Source of the DNA: Methylocystis echinoides
Lineage (GTDB): Bacteria; Pseudomonadota; Alphaproteobacteria; Rhizobiales; Beijerinckiaceae
DNA length: 64,000 bases
Reading direction: 5' to 3'
Assembly (NCBI RefSeq): GCF_040687965.1
Contig: NZ_CP156084.1
Location: 3,348,501-3,412,500, forward strand
The notes beneath the pieces were generated by a model. That model saw only the letters and a program-made list of their open reading frames with translations. It searched no databases and had not been told where the DNA came from. Positions 15,946 through 25,245 of this stretch are shown piece by piece (the first letter of the stretch is position 1; each line of letters opens with the position of its first letter). A program made the translations under genes and the position numbers.

Positions 15946-18719
15946 TGGGCTTCTCCTTCGCCGCGCCCTTGGCGCTGATTGGTCTCGTCAGCCTGCCGTT
16001 CATTTATTGGCTTCTGCGCGTGACGCCGCCGCGTCCGCGCGAGATCGTCTTTGCGCCAACCAAAATCCTGCGCGAGCTGCGCCCCGAGGAGGAGACGCCG
16101 GCGCGGACGCCGCCGTGGCTGCTTGCGTTGCGGCTCGCGCTGGCGGCGGCGCTCATCCTCGCCATGGCCGGGCCGGTGTGGAGCCCGACAGGAAGCGTGG
16201 CGGCTTCCTCGACGGCGACGCTGATTGCGCTCGACGACGGCTGGGCTGCGGCCCCTTCCTGGGAGCGGCGCGTCGCCGCCGCGGGGGCCATCGTCGACAG
16301 CGCGGCGCGGGCGGGGGCGCCGGTCGCCATCATGGCCGTCTCCGAGACCGCGGCGCCCGCCCTCGCCGACGGCGCCCGCGCGCTCGAAAAGCTGCGCTCG
16401 ATTAGGCCCAAGCCCTATCTCTCCGACCGGCGCGCGTCGGCCGAGGCGGTGGCGGCCTTCGTAAAGGCGCATCCCAAGAGCCGGATCGTCTGGATCGCCG
16501 ATGCGCTGGCTCAAGGCGAGGCGGCCGCTTTCGCCAATGTATTAAAGGCCGCCGCCGGCGCCGGCGCGCGCTTGGAGGTTCTGGTCGACGACCATGCGCC
16601 GCTGGCGCTGGCTGCGCCCGAAAATGACGCGTCGACCCTCTCCGTCGAGGCCCTGCGCGCCGATCCCTCGAGCCCCGCCGCGGCGACGGTCGCGGCCTTC
16701 GACTCGAAGGGCCAGATCATCGGCGAGGCGCGCGCCGACTTCGGCGCGGCGCTGCGGGCGCGCGCCCGGTTCGATCTGCCGGTCGAGCTGCGCAACGACG
16801 TGAGCCTCCTGCGCATCGTCGGCGAAAACTCCGCCGGCGCCGTCGCGCTGCTCGACGCGCGCTCCAAAGTGCGGCGTGTGGCGCTCGTTGGCGGGGCGGG
16901 CCTCGACCAGGCGCAGCCCTTGCTCTCGCCGCTCTATTATCTCGACAAGGCGCTGGCGCCGGTTGCGCAATTGCGCCAGACCCGGCCGGGCGCGGTCGAT
17001 CCGATCCAGACGCTGCTCGCCGATCGGCCCAATGTTGTCGCGCTCGCCGACGTCGGCCTTGCGCCGGGCGACACGTTTGATGCGCTCAGCCGCTTCGTCG
17101 AAGAAGGGGGCGCGCTGTTGCGCTTCGCGGGGCCGCGCCTCGCCAACGCCGCCGACGATCTTCTGCCCGTGCATCTGCGCCGCAACGGCCGCGTCCTCGG
17201 CGGCGCCATGTCCTGGGAGACGCCCAAGGCGCTGGCGGAATTCGAACCGGCGAGCCCTTTCTACGGCCTGCCGGCGTCGAAGGACGTGAGCGTGCTGCGC
17301 CAGGTGCTGGCCGAGCCGGAGCCCGGGCTCGTGCAAAAAACCTGGGCGCGTCTCTCCGACGGCACGCCGCTCGTCACCGCCGAGCGACGCGGCAAGGGGT
17401 TGATCGTGCTGTTCCACGTCAACGCCGACACCAGCTGGTCGAATTTGCCGATTTCCGGCCTGTTCGTCGATATGTTGAAGCGCATTCTCGCGATGGCTGG
17501 AGAATCGGCGCCGCTGCCCGAGGAGGGGGACGCAGCCGCCGCCAGCGACGCCCGCGTCCTCGCGCCGCTCGAGGCGCTCGACGGTTTCGGGGTTCTTGGC
17601 GCGCCGGGACCCAACGCGCAACCGATTCCCGCGCATTTCGCGGGACGCGCCGGCGCCGAACATCCGCCGGGTCTCTATGGGGCCGGCGACGCCTTCGTCG
17701 CCCTGCAAACCCTGCAGCCGTCCGACGAATTGACGCGCTTCGACTTCGCAGCGGCGGGCCTCTCGCCGAGCGCGCTCGCTTCCGGCGCGCCGGTTGATTT
17801 TCGCGGGCCGCTGCTCGCCGCGGCGGTCCTCGCCTTCGTCGTCGACGCGCTCGTCGTGCTGGTTCTTTCCGGAAAGCTGCGCCTGCGGCCGCTCGCGGCG
17901 ATGGCGGGCGTTCTCGTGGTCGTCGCCGCCGTGGCCAATCCCCCCGACGCGCGGGCGGCGACGGCCGCGACCCAGCGCGATCGCGAGGCGGCGCTGACGG
18001 CGCGTTTAGCCTACGTCGTTTCAGGCGATCCCAAGGTCGACGAAGTGTCTCGCCTCGGGCTCGAGGCTTTGTCGAAGGCGCTCGCCTTGCGCACCTCTTT
18101 TGCGCCTGGAGACCCGGTCGGGATTGATCCGGCGAAGGACGAACTTGCCTTCTATCCCATGCTTTACTGGCCCGTCGTCGCCAGCGCGCCGCAGCCCTCG
18201 GCCAAGACCACGGCGCGAGTCGCCGCTTACATGAAGGAGGGCGGCACCATCGTCTTCGACACGCGCGACGCCCTGAACCAGCGGCCGGGCGGCCCCGCCA
18301 CGCCGGAGAGCCAATGGCTGCGGGACTTCTCCAAGGGGCTCGACGTTCCGGAGCTGGAGGCCGTGCCGCGCGATCATGTGATCACCAAGACGTTCTACCT
18401 GCTCGATGGATTCGTCGGCCGCTATGCGAGCGGCGAAACATGGGTGGAGGCGTTGCCCCGGGAATCAAAGGATGACGCCGCCCGGCCGGTCCGCGCGACG
18501 GACAGCGTCTCGGCCATCGTCATCACCTCGAACGATCTCGCCGCCGCCTGGGCCATGGACCGGCGCGGCCAGCCGCTCTTTCCGCTGACGCCCGGCGGCG
18601 CCCGCCAGCGCGAATTGGCGCTGCGCGGGGGCGTTAATCTGGTGATGTATACGCTGACCGGGAATTATAAATCGGACCAGGTGCATGTGCGCGATCTGCT
18701 GGAGAGGCTGGGGCAGTGA
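15945..18719 (+). CDS. BatA-like membrane protein with C-terminal DUF4159 domain
   Basis: This 924-residue protein starts with the two-helix BatA N-terminal domain (LIGLVSLPFIYWLLR and LLALRLALAAALILAMAGP, residues ~10-75). A large periplasmic part with a glutamine-amidotransferase-like fold follows. A second membrane pair lies near residues 625-670, and then the DUF4159 domain (VSRLGLEALSKALALRTSF, MKEGGTIVFDTRD). It is the large inner-membrane component of the MoxR system. The exact role is unknown; envelope stress or secretion-linked assembly has been proposed for related Bat systems. It is coupled to the DUF58 gene. Confidence 0.85.
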   Translation: MGFSFAAPLALIGLVSLPFIYWLLRVTPPRPREIVFAPTKILRELRPEEETPARTPPWLLALRLALAAALILAMAGPVWSPTGSVAASSTATLIALDDGWAAAPSWERRVAAAGAIVDSAARAGAPVAIMAVSETAAPALADGARALEKLRSIRPKPYLSDRRASAEAVAAFVKAHPKSRIVWIADALAQGEAAAFANVLKAAAGAGARLEVLVDDHAPLALAAPENDASTLSVEALRADPSSPAAATVAAFDSKGQIIGEARADFGAALRARARFDLPVELRNDVSLLRIVGENSAGAVALLDARSKVRRVALVGGAGLDQAQPLLSPLYYLDKALAPVAQLRQTRPGAVDPIQTLLADRPNVVALADVGLAPGDTFDALSRFVEEGGALLRFAGPRLANAADDLLPVHLRRNGRVLGGAMSWETPKALAEFEPASPFYGLPASKDVSVLRQVLAEPEPGLVQKTWARLSDGTPLVTAERRGKGLIVLFHVNADTSWSNLPISGLFVDMLKRILAMAGESAPLPEEGDAAAASDARVLAPLEALDGFGVLGAPGPNAQPIPAHFAGRAGAEHPPGLYGAGDAFVALQTLQPSDELTRFDFAAAGLSPSALASGAPVDFRGPLLAAAVLAFVVDALVVLVLSGKLRLRPLAAMAGVLVVVAAVANPPDARAATAATQRDREAALTARLAYVVSGDPKVDEVSRLGLEALSKALALRTSFAPGDPVGIDPAKDELAFYPMLYWPVVASAPQPSAKTTARVAAYMKEGGTIVFDTRDALNQRPGGPATPESQWLRDFSKGLDVPELEAVPRDHVITKTFYLLDGFVGRYASGETWVEALPRESKDDAARPVRATDSVSAIVITSNDLAAAWAMDRRGQPLFPLTPGGARQRELALRGGVNLVMYTLTGNYKSDQVHVRDLLERLGQ

Positions 18720-18734
18720 TCGTCCTGAACGCCG

Positions 18735-18815
18735 GCATCTCCGCCCGTCATGGCCAAGCTCGGCCCGGCCGTCCGCGAGGGCCGGCTGCGGGCTCGCTCC
18801 GAATGAGGGCGTGGC
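18735..18815. repeat. short imperfect repeat, rhizobial intergenic type
   Basis: CGTCATGGCCAAGCTCGGCC and GGGCCGGCTGCGGGCTCGCT form a loose hairpin ending near GAATGAGGGCGTGGC. It resembles the 'CGTCATGGCC...' intergenic repeats common in Rhizobiales. No gene is present in the 142-bp gap. Confidence 0.4.
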
Positions 18816-18861
18816 CTCTCGGCGTTGACGCCGCCGACGGGCGGGCGACAGGGAAGCGCCG

Positions 18862-20937
18862 ATGACCGACCTCAACCTCACCTTCGCGCCATTGCTCCCC
18901 TGGCCGCTGCTTGCCGCGCTGGCGTTGCTCGCGACAATGGCGCTCATTCTCGGGGCGACCCTCGGGCAGCGCGCGACCCTCTTTCGCGCCTTTGCGCTGG
19001 CGCTGGCGCTCGCCGCGATGACCGACCCCTCGCTCGTGCGCGAGAAGCGCGACCCGCAAAAGTCCGTCGTGGCCGTCGTGCTGGATCGAAGTGAGAGTCA
19101 GAACTTCGGCGCACGCGCCCAGCAGACCGAGGAGGCGCGCAAGGGGCTCGAGGCGGCGCTCGCCAAATTCGGCGACGTCGAAACGCGCGTGGTCTCGGTC
19201 ACGAACGACGCCAGCGGCAATGACGGCACCAAGCTCTTCGGCGCGCTGGAGCAGGCGCTCAAAGACGTGCCGCCGGAGCGCGTCGGCGCCGCGCTGCTCG
19301 TCACCGACGGCGTCGTTCACGATATTCCGGCGAAGGCCGAGGCGCTCGGATTCAGGGCGCCGGTCCATGCGCTGATCACTGGCCGCGAGGGCGAGCGCGA
19401 CCGCCGTATCGAACTTGTCGAGGCCCCGCGTTTCGGCATCGTCGGCAAGGAGCAGACGGTCCGCGCCCGCGTCGTCGACACCGGCGGCGACGGCGCGCGC
19501 GCGCCGATCACCGTGCGCCGCGACGGCGAACAGCTCCCGACCTATAGCCCCGTGCCGGGCGACGTCGTCAACATCCCGGTCAAGATCACCCACGGCGGCG
19601 CCAATATCGTCGAACTGGAAGTCCCGCCGGCGCCGGGCGAGATCACCCTCGCCGACAACAAGGCCGTCCTGTCGATCGAAGGCGTGCGCGACCGGCTGAA
19701 GGTTCTGCTCGTCTCCGGCGAGCCCCATCCCGGCGAGCGCAGCTGGCGCAATCTATTGCGCGCCGACGCCAACGTCGAACTGGTCCATTTCACGATTTTG
19801 CGCCCGCCGGAAAAGCTCGACGTGACGCCGGCGTCCGAACTCTCGCTGATCGCCTTCCCGACCGCAGACCTCTTCGGCCGCAAGATCAATGAATTCGACC
19901 TCATCATCTTCGACCGCTATTCGAACCAGACGCTGCTGCCGTCGATCTACTTCGACAATATCGCGCGCTTCGTCGAAAACGGCGGAGCCTTCCTGGCCGC
20001 GGTAGGGCCGGATTACGCCACGGCTCAGGGGCTCTATTACTCGCCGCTCGAAAACATCCTGCCCGCGCGCCCCGAGGGGGCGCTTTACGAACAGCCGTTC
20101 AAGGCGCGCGTGAGCAAGGACGGCGAGAAGCATCCCGTCACGCGCGGGCTGCCGGGCGCGAAAGCCGATCCGCCGCAATGGGGCGAATGGTTCCGGCAGG
20201 TCGACGCCGACGTGCTCAAGGGCAATTCGATCCTCTCCGGCGCGCGCGACAAACCGCTGCTCGTGCTCTCGCATGAGGGCAAGGGAAGGGTGGCGCTGCT
20301 GCTCTCCGACCAGATCTGGCTGTGGGCGCGCGGCTTCGACGGCGGCGGCCCCAACGCCGACCTCACGCGCCGCCTCGCCCATTGGCTGATGAAGCAGCCG
20401 GACCTCGAAGAAGAGGCGCTCCGCGCGCAGGCGCGGGGCCGCGACGTGACGATCGAGCGCCAGACCTTAAAGGACGAAGCGGCGCCGGTGAGGGCGACCG
20501 CGCCCTCGGGCGCAACGCAGCAGCTGACGCTGCGCCAGAGCGAGCCGGGCCTGTGGCGCGCTGGGCTCGACGCCAAGGAAATGGGCCTGTGGCGCTTCGA
20601 GAGCGACGGGCTGACGGCGCTCGTCAACGTCGGGCCCGCGAACCCGCGCGAATTCCGCGAGGTGGCTTCGACCACGGAGAAACTCCAGCCGCTCGCCGAG
20701 GCGACGGGCGGCACGGTGCGGCGGCTGAGCAAGAGCAGCGACGCCGTGACCCTGCCGCGCATCGTGGAGATGACCGACGCCAGCCGCTATGGCGGCGCGG
20801 ACTGGATCGGGATTCGCCAGACCGGGGCCTCGACGCTCGTTGGGGTCGAAACGGCGCCGCTGGGGCTGGGGCTCTGGGCGATGCTCGCCCTGCTGAGCGT
20901 CGTGGTCACAGCCTGGGCGTGGGAAGGCAAGCGGTAA
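18862..20937 (+). CDS. membrane protein with glutamine-amidotransferase-like/vWA-like body
   Basis: This 691-residue protein has an N-terminal pair of membrane helices (LPWPLLAALALLATMALILGA, then FRAFALALALAAMTD), a long periplasmic body and a single C-terminal helix near residue 670 (LWAMLALLSVVVTAWAW). The body begins with a degenerate vWA domain (VVLDRSESQNF). A class I amidotransferase-like segment (FVENGGAFLAAVGPDY) follows, without an obvious catalytic cysteine. It is the fourth gene of the MoxR cluster and probably forms one complex with the 924-residue protein. A hairpin follows the stop. Confidence 0.8.
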   Translation: MTDLNLTFAPLLPWPLLAALALLATMALILGATLGQRATLFRAFALALALAAMTDPSLVREKRDPQKSVVAVVLDRSESQNFGARAQQTEEARKGLEAALAKFGDVETRVVSVTNDASGNDGTKLFGALEQALKDVPPERVGAALLVTDGVVHDIPAKAEALGFRAPVHALITGREGERDRRIELVEAPRFGIVGKEQTVRARVVDTGGDGARAPITVRRDGEQLPTYSPVPGDVVNIPVKITHGGANIVELEVPPAPGEITLADNKAVLSIEGVRDRLKVLLVSGEPHPGERSWRNLLRADANVELVHFTILRPPEKLDVTPASELSLIAFPTADLFGRKINEFDLIIFDRYSNQTLLPSIYFDNIARFVENGGAFLAAVGPDYATAQGLYYSPLENILPARPEGALYEQPFKARVSKDGEKHPVTRGLPGAKADPPQWGEWFRQVDADVLKGNSILSGARDKPLLVLSHEGKGRVALLLSDQIWLWARGFDGGGPNADLTRRLAHWLMKQPDLEEEALRAQARGRDVTIERQTLKDEAAPVRATAPSGATQQLTLRQSEPGLWRAGLDAKEMGLWRFESDGLTALVNVGPANPREFREVASTTEKLQPLAEATGGTVRRLSKSSDAVTLPRIVEMTDASRYGGADWIGIRQTGASTLVGVETAPLGLGLWAMLALLSVVVTAWAWEGKR

Positions 20938-20954
20938 AGCCCGCCTGCGGGCTT
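20937..20954 (+). terminator. hairpin after the MoxR cluster
   Basis: AAGCCCGC-CT-GCGGGCTT forms an eight-base-pair stem starting at the stop codon and followed by CTCCTC. It is a plausible transcription end, though without a T-run. Confidence 0.55.
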
Positions 20955-21012
20955 CTCCTCACGCTCGCGCCCTATATGGACAGGGGGCGCGAGGGGAAGA
21001 TGGAGCATCGCC

Positions 21013-21195
21013 ATGCAAGGAGTGGAAGTCGCCGATTTCGCCCGCCAATTGTTTCAGGCGCATGGGCCCAAAGCCGCCGCTGAGGCGGCGCAGAAGGCGC
21101 GCGCTCTCGAAGAGCAGGGGAAAGCCGACGAGGCGACCACCTGGCGGCGCATCGAGGCGGCCATCAAGGAGATGCTCGGGCCGCATCAGAGCTGA
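21013..21195 (+). CDS. conserved small protein of unknown function
   Basis: This 60-residue protein, starting MQGVEVADFARQLFQAHGP, consists of alanine-rich helices and ends in a WRRIEAAIKEMLG segment. Similar short proteins occur widely in Rhizobiales genomes, usually annotated as hypothetical. It starts about 75 bases after the MoxR cluster and could be co-transcribed or have its own promoter. No motif suggests a function. Confidence 0.6.
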   Translation: MQGVEVADFARQLFQAHGPKAAAEAAQKARALEEQGKADEATTWRRIEAAIKEMLGPHQS

Positions 21196-21237
21196 GCCCT
21201 CGCAGCGCATCAGGAAAAGCGGCCATCTGTGTCTGCG

Positions 21238-21375
21238 CAACGCCTCCCCTTTCCGGGGAGGTCGGCGGCCAACGGCCGCCGGGTGGGGTTCGCGCCGCTA
21301 GACTGTGGCTGGGGCTTACCCCACCCGACCCCGCCTGACGGCGGGGCCACCCTCCCCGTAAAGGGGAGGGATGAG
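21238..21375. repeat. double REP-like element with long inverted repeat
   Basis: CCTCCCCTTTCCGGGGAGG and GGCGGCCAACGGCCGCC are followed about 60 bp later by the inverted partner: CCCCACCCGACCCCGCC, GACGGCGGGG and CCCTCCCCGTAAAGGGGAGGG. Two facing copies of the GC-rich family fill the gap before anmK. Confidence 0.8.
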
Positions 21376-21494
21376 CGCTGCATCGGCGCTATTCAAACGC
21401 CCGGCAATACGCCTTTCCCCGGAAGCCCCATGCAAGGGGAGGCAAGCGGCGGCCCATCCTGCTATTGTGCTCCCGTTTCCCGGGAGAATCGCCC

Positions 21495-22610
21495 TTGCCC
21501 ACCTATCGCGCCATCGGCCTCATGTCCGGCACCTCGATGGACGGCGTCGACGTCGCGCTCATCGAGACTGACGGCGACGCGGCGGTGTCCTTTGGGCCGA
21601 CGGGGCATTGCCCCTATAATGACGCGGACCGTGCGTTGCTGCGCAACGCCCTCGCGGAAGCCGCGACCCTGGAGGACCGCGACGCGCGGCCCGGCGTTCT
21701 CGCCTTCGCGGAGCGCATGGTGACGGACCGGCACGCGGAGGCGGTCGAGACCTTTCTGCGCGATAATGCCCTGGAGCCCGGCTCGATCGACATCGTGGGC
21801 TTCCACGGCCAGACGGTGTTGCACAAGCCCAAGCAGAAGCTCACGATCCAGATCGGCGACGGACAGGCGCTCGCCGATCGGCTGGGCGTCGACGTGGCCT
21901 ATGACTTCCGCGCCGCCGACATCGCCGCGGGCGGCGAGGGGGCGCCGATCGTGCCGGTGTTTCACCGGGCTCTGGTCTTGGGCGGCGGCATGAAAGGCGA
22001 GGTCGCGCTGCTCAATATCGGCGGCGTCGCCAATGTCACCTACATCGCGGACGGCGAGCAGCCGATCGCCTGCGACACCGGCCCGGGCAATGCGCTGATC
22101 GACGACCTCATGCTCCAGCGCACCGGCGCGCCCATCGACCGAGATGGCCATATGGCGGCGCGCGGGCGGGTCAACGAGGCGGCGCTGCTGCGCATGCTCG
22201 CCCATCCCTTCTTCGATCAGCCGCCGCCGAAGTCGCTCGACCGCAACGCATTCTCGCTCGATCCGATCGCCAAGCTCGCGACCGAGGACGCGGCCGCGAC
22301 GCTCACCGCCTTCACGGCGGCCTCGGTGCTGCGGCTCTTCCCGCATCTGCCGACGCAGCCGCAATTGCTGATCGTCTGCGGCGGCGGCGCGCGCAATCCG
22401 ATCCTCGTGCGCGAACTGGTGATGCGCCTCCCGTGCAAGGTCACGACCGCCGACGCCGTCGGCTGGTCGGCGGATTCGATGGAGGCGCAGGCTTTCGCCT
22501 ATCTCGCCGCGCGCATGCTGCAAGGGCTGCCGATCACCTTCCCGACGACGACCGGCGCGCCGGAGCCCATGCCCGGCGGGCGGCTGGCGCGGCCCGTCGC
22601 GAGCATGTGA
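21495..22610 (+). CDS. anmK: anhydro-N-acetylmuramic acid kinase
   Basis: This 371-residue protein shows the family signature GLMSGTSMDGVDVAL at the N-terminus, HGQTVLHKP near residue 105 and ADIAAGGEGAP near residue 140. It continues with LLNIGGVANVTYI, CDTGPGNALIDDLM, and a late CGGGARNP. AnmK cleaves and phosphorylates 1,6-anhydro-MurNAc to MurNAc-6-phosphate in cell-wall recycling, which fits the rlpA and carboxypeptidase genes seen earlier. The start is the TTG at 21495, eight bases after GGGAG; upstream ATGs are out of frame. It is a single gene between repeat DNA and the TlpA-like gene. Confidence 0.92.
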   Translation: MPTYRAIGLMSGTSMDGVDVALIETDGDAAVSFGPTGHCPYNDADRALLRNALAEAATLEDRDARPGVLAFAERMVTDRHAEAVETFLRDNALEPGSIDIVGFHGQTVLHKPKQKLTIQIGDGQALADRLGVDVAYDFRAADIAAGGEGAPIVPVFHRALVLGGGMKGEVALLNIGGVANVTYIADGEQPIACDTGPGNALIDDLMLQRTGAPIDRDGHMAARGRVNEAALLRMLAHPFFDQPPPKSLDRNAFSLDPIAKLATEDAAATLTAFTAASVLRLFPHLPTQPQLLIVCGGGARNPILVRELVMRLPCKVTTADAVGWSADSMEAQAFAYLAARMLQGLPITFPTTTGAPEPMPGGRLARPVASM

Positions 22611-22668
22611 TAGGAATTTCTTAGGTCTTATCGGCTAAGCCTCAGGCAAAATGCTGTGAGCATTGCCG

Positions 22669-23292
22669 ATGACCGCCTCCGCAGACGCGCCCAAGAAGGT
22701 CGAATGGTTCGCCACAAGGCGCAGCCTTGTTCTGGGAGCGATGGGCGTCATGGGCTTGGGCGCCGGCGGCGCGGTCGTCGAACATGTCTGGAAGAAGAAG
22801 GACATGACGGCGCGGCTCTTCAACCCGTTCTCGCTCGCGCGTTTCGAACTGCCGCCGGTCGAGGGCTTGCTGGACGCCAGCGGCAAACCGCTGCCGGGCC
22901 TCTCAAGCGCCGATCTCGCCGGCAAGCGCTGCCTTTTGAACTTCTGGGCGTCCTGGTGCCCGACCTGCCGGGACGAGCACAAGCATCTCATGGCGCTGGC
23001 GAAGCGCAATCTCGCCCCAATCTACGGGGTGGACGTCAAGGACCCGCCGGCGCGCGCCCGTTATTTTCTCGCGAAATACGGCAATCCCTTCGCCGCGGTC
23101 GGGGCGGATACGGAGACCTATGTTCAGCGCGCGCTGGGCGCGCGCGGCGTGCCCGCGACCTTTGTGATCGGGCCCGGACCCATCATAGAATGGTCAACCT
23201 ACGAAGGGCTGACGGAGGCGGTGGTCGACAGGGAAATTGCGCCGCGACTGGGGCGCGGCCCCTCTCTCCCCGCCGGCGGGGAGAGAGGATAA
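22669..23292 (+). CDS. TlpA/DsbE-like membrane-anchored thioredoxin
   Basis: This 207-residue protein has an N-terminal anchor (RRSLVLGAMGVMGLGAGGAVV, preceded by basic residues). It is followed by a redoxin domain with ASWCPTCRDEHKHL (active site CPTC) and a cis-proline loop RGVPATFVIGPG. Such proteins (CcmG/DsbE, CycY) reduce apocytochrome c or other periplasmic thiols. The heme-lyase partners ccmF and ccmH are not here, so the target is not certain. The last residues (GPSLPAGGERG) are encoded by a palindromic repeat, so the C-terminus looks extended by repeat insertion. Confidence 0.82.
   Translation: MTASADAPKKVEWFATRRSLVLGAMGVMGLGAGGAVVEHVWKKKDMTARLFNPFSLARFELPPVEGLLDASGKPLPGLSSADLAGKRCLLNFWASWCPTCRDEHKHLMALAKRNLAPIYGVDVKDPPARARYFLAKYGNPFAAVGADTETYVQRALGARGVPATFVIGPGPIIEWSTYEGLTEAVVDREIAPRLGRGPSLPAGGERG
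23259..23292. repeat. REP-like palindrome overlapping the 3' end of the tlpA-like gene
   Basis: CCTCTCTCCCCGCCGGCGGGGAGAGAGG forms a long stem. It supplies the final codons and the stop of the upstream gene and lies between convergent genes, so it may act as a two-way terminator. Confidence 0.8.
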
Positions 23293-23302
23293 AAACCGAG
23301 GC

Positions 23303-23977
23303 TCAATCGCCGCGCGCGGGGATCTGGATCCGCGGCGGATTGCCCAGCCGCCTGTCGAGATAGGCGTCGACATGGGCGATCAGCGGCTCGACCTTGTTCT
23401 CGAAGAAGTGGTTCGCGCCCTCGACGACCGCGTGCTCGATGACGATGCCCTTCTGCGTCTTGAGCTTCTCGATCAGCCCGGTCACTTCCTTCAGCGGCGC
23501 GACGCGGTCCTGATCGCCGTGGATGAACAGGCCCGACGACGGGCAGGGGGCGAGGAAGGAGAAGTCGAACCGATTCGCCGGCGGCGCGACCGAGACGAAG
23601 CCCTCGATCTCCGGCCGGCGCATGAGAAGCTGCATGCCGATCCACGAGCCGAAGGAGACGCCGGCGATCCAGCAGGCGCGCGCTTCGGGGTTCACCGCCT
23701 GCGCCCAATCGAGCGCGGCGGCGGCGTCCGATAATTCGCCGGAACCATGGTCGAAGGCGCCCTGCGATCGACCAACGCCGCGGAAGTTGAACCGCAGCAC
23801 CGAAAAGCCGCGCTCCGCGAAGGCATAGTAGAGATGATAGACAATCTGATTGTTCATCGTCCCGCCGAACTGCGGATGCGGGTGCAGGATGATCGCAATC
23901 GGCGCGCCCCGCGTGGCGGACTGATGGAAGCGGCCTTCGAGCCTGCCGGCCGGACCGGTGAAGATGACTTCGGGCAT
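23303..23977 (-). CDS. alpha/beta hydrolase
   Basis: This 224-residue cytoplasmic protein has the pattern IILHPHPQFGGTMNN near residue 35, which is characteristic of the small 'dienelactone-hydrolase-like' alpha/beta hydrolases widespread in alphaproteobacteria. Later come LRFNFRGVGRS, the nucleophile elbow G-V-S-F-G-S (serine near residue 107), FIHGDQD with the acid near residue 155 and GANHFF with the histidine. All three catalytic residues are therefore present. The substrate is unknown. The ATG at 23977 was chosen over longer frames because family members start MPEVIF. The gene is convergent with the tlpA-like gene and separated by a repeat. Confidence 0.85.
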   Translation of the reverse strand: MPEVIFTGPAGRLEGRFHQSATRGAPIAIILHPHPQFGGTMNNQIVYHLYYAFAERGFSVLRFNFRGVGRSQGAFDHGSGELSDAAAALDWAQAVNPEARACWIAGVSFGSWIGMQLLMRRPEIEGFVSVAPPANRFDFSFLAPCPSSGLFIHGDQDRVAPLKEVTGLIEKLKTQKGIVIEHAVVEGANHFFENKVEPLIAHVDAYLDRRLGNPPRIQIPARGD

Positions 23978-24124
23978 GGGAAATCCCTGTGGAAACGGGC
24001 AGGCCGGCTTCTTAACACGCTTGACCGAGTGAAATGCAAGGGAATTCGACGCGAAGCAGCGTTTGCGTCGGGCGCGGATTCGCCGCATCTCCCGCTGCGC
24101 CGCCGGCGCGCCTACATCTCGCTT

Positions 24125-25180
24125 ATGACCCTTGCTTCGGCCCGCGCGCGCACGTCTGTCTTCCTGGCTCTCGCCGCAATTCTCCTGTGGTTCGCGGCGA
24201 AGAACGTCGCGCCCGCCTATGACGGGCTCCGCATTGCCGCCGCGAAAGAGGATCCCGTCGCGCTCTCCGACGCGCGGCTCGATCAGACGCTGACGCCGTC
24301 GCGATTCTCGGCCGGGCTCGATGCGGGGCTTTCCGCTGGCGACGCCGACCTCGCCGAGAGCTTCGTGACGCTCGGCCGTATGCGCGGCCTGTCGGCGACG
24401 GCGGAGCAGCAGGCGCGGCTCGAGGCGCTGCGCGCCAAGGCGGGCGAGACCGCCGCAGAGGATTTCGCGCAAGGCTTTCTGCACGGGTCGCGCGACAACG
24501 GCGCAGCCTTCGCCGGGGCGCTCGCCGGCGACCTCACCGGCTACGGCGATCTGCGCGATCTCTTGAGCGAGGCCGAGAAGGTCCGGCGCGGCGAACAGGC
24601 GGACGAACTCGTCGTCGGCCTGGCGGCGGCGGGGCTCGCGCTCTCGGCCGCCACATGGTCGAGCGTGGGCGCCTTGCTGCCGGCGCGCTCCGGCGTCACC
24701 CTCGTCAAGGGCGCCCAGAAGGCCGGCCGCCTGTCGGCGCCGCTCGCGAAATCGTTGACCGCCGCCGCCGGCAAGGCCGTGGATCGCGAGGCGCTGACGG
24801 CCGGATTGGGGGCCGCCGCCCGCTTCGACCTCGCCGCCGCCCGCGCCGCCGCGGCCAGGGTCTTGCGTCCCGGCGCGCTGGCGAGCTTTCGCGCGCTCGG
24901 CGAGGACGCCGCCACGATCTATCGCCGCGCCGGCGCGCGGGGCGTGAAGGACGTTGTGGCTGTCGCCGAAAATGGCGCAGAGCTGCGCAAGGCCGCGCGT
25001 CTTGCGGCGGCGCGGGGCGGCACGACGCGGGCGATCCTTGCGACGCTCGGGCGGGGGGCGCTGGTCTTCGCCGGGCTCGCGAGCGCGGCGGTCGAGGCGA
25101 TCTTTGCGCTTATCGGCGCGCTGCTGGGGCTCGCGCTGCTGGCGCAGCGTTTCGGATTCTGGCTGGGGCGGAGGATTTGA
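24125..25180 (+). CDS. conserved alanine-rich membrane protein
   Basis: This 351-residue protein has an N-terminal membrane helix (VFLALAAILLWFAAKNVAPAYDG), an alanine-rich helical middle and a C-terminal helical hairpin (LVFAGLASAAVEAIFALIGALLGLALLAQ). It resembles 'hypothetical membrane protein' entries of Rhizobiales, but I recognise no domain. The ATG at 24125 places the helix at the start. The gene is divergent from the hydrolase and lies 65 bases before the cysteine desulfurase that opens the suf cluster. Confidence 0.7.
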   Translation: MTLASARARTSVFLALAAILLWFAAKNVAPAYDGLRIAAAKEDPVALSDARLDQTLTPSRFSAGLDAGLSAGDADLAESFVTLGRMRGLSATAEQQARLEALRAKAGETAAEDFAQGFLHGSRDNGAAFAGALAGDLTGYGDLRDLLSEAEKVRRGEQADELVVGLAAAGLALSAATWSSVGALLPARSGVTLVKGAQKAGRLSAPLAKSLTAAAGKAVDREALTAGLGAAARFDLAAARAAAARVLRPGALASFRALGEDAATIYRRAGARGVKDVVAVAENGAELRKAARLAAARGGTTRAILATLGRGALVFAGLASAAVEAIFALIGALLGLALLAQRFGFWLGRRI

Positions 25181-25245
25181 CGCCGCGCGGGGAAGTGACC
25201 CGCCGACCCCTCCCGCTGAGGACCGGGAAGGCGTAAATCTGCTCT

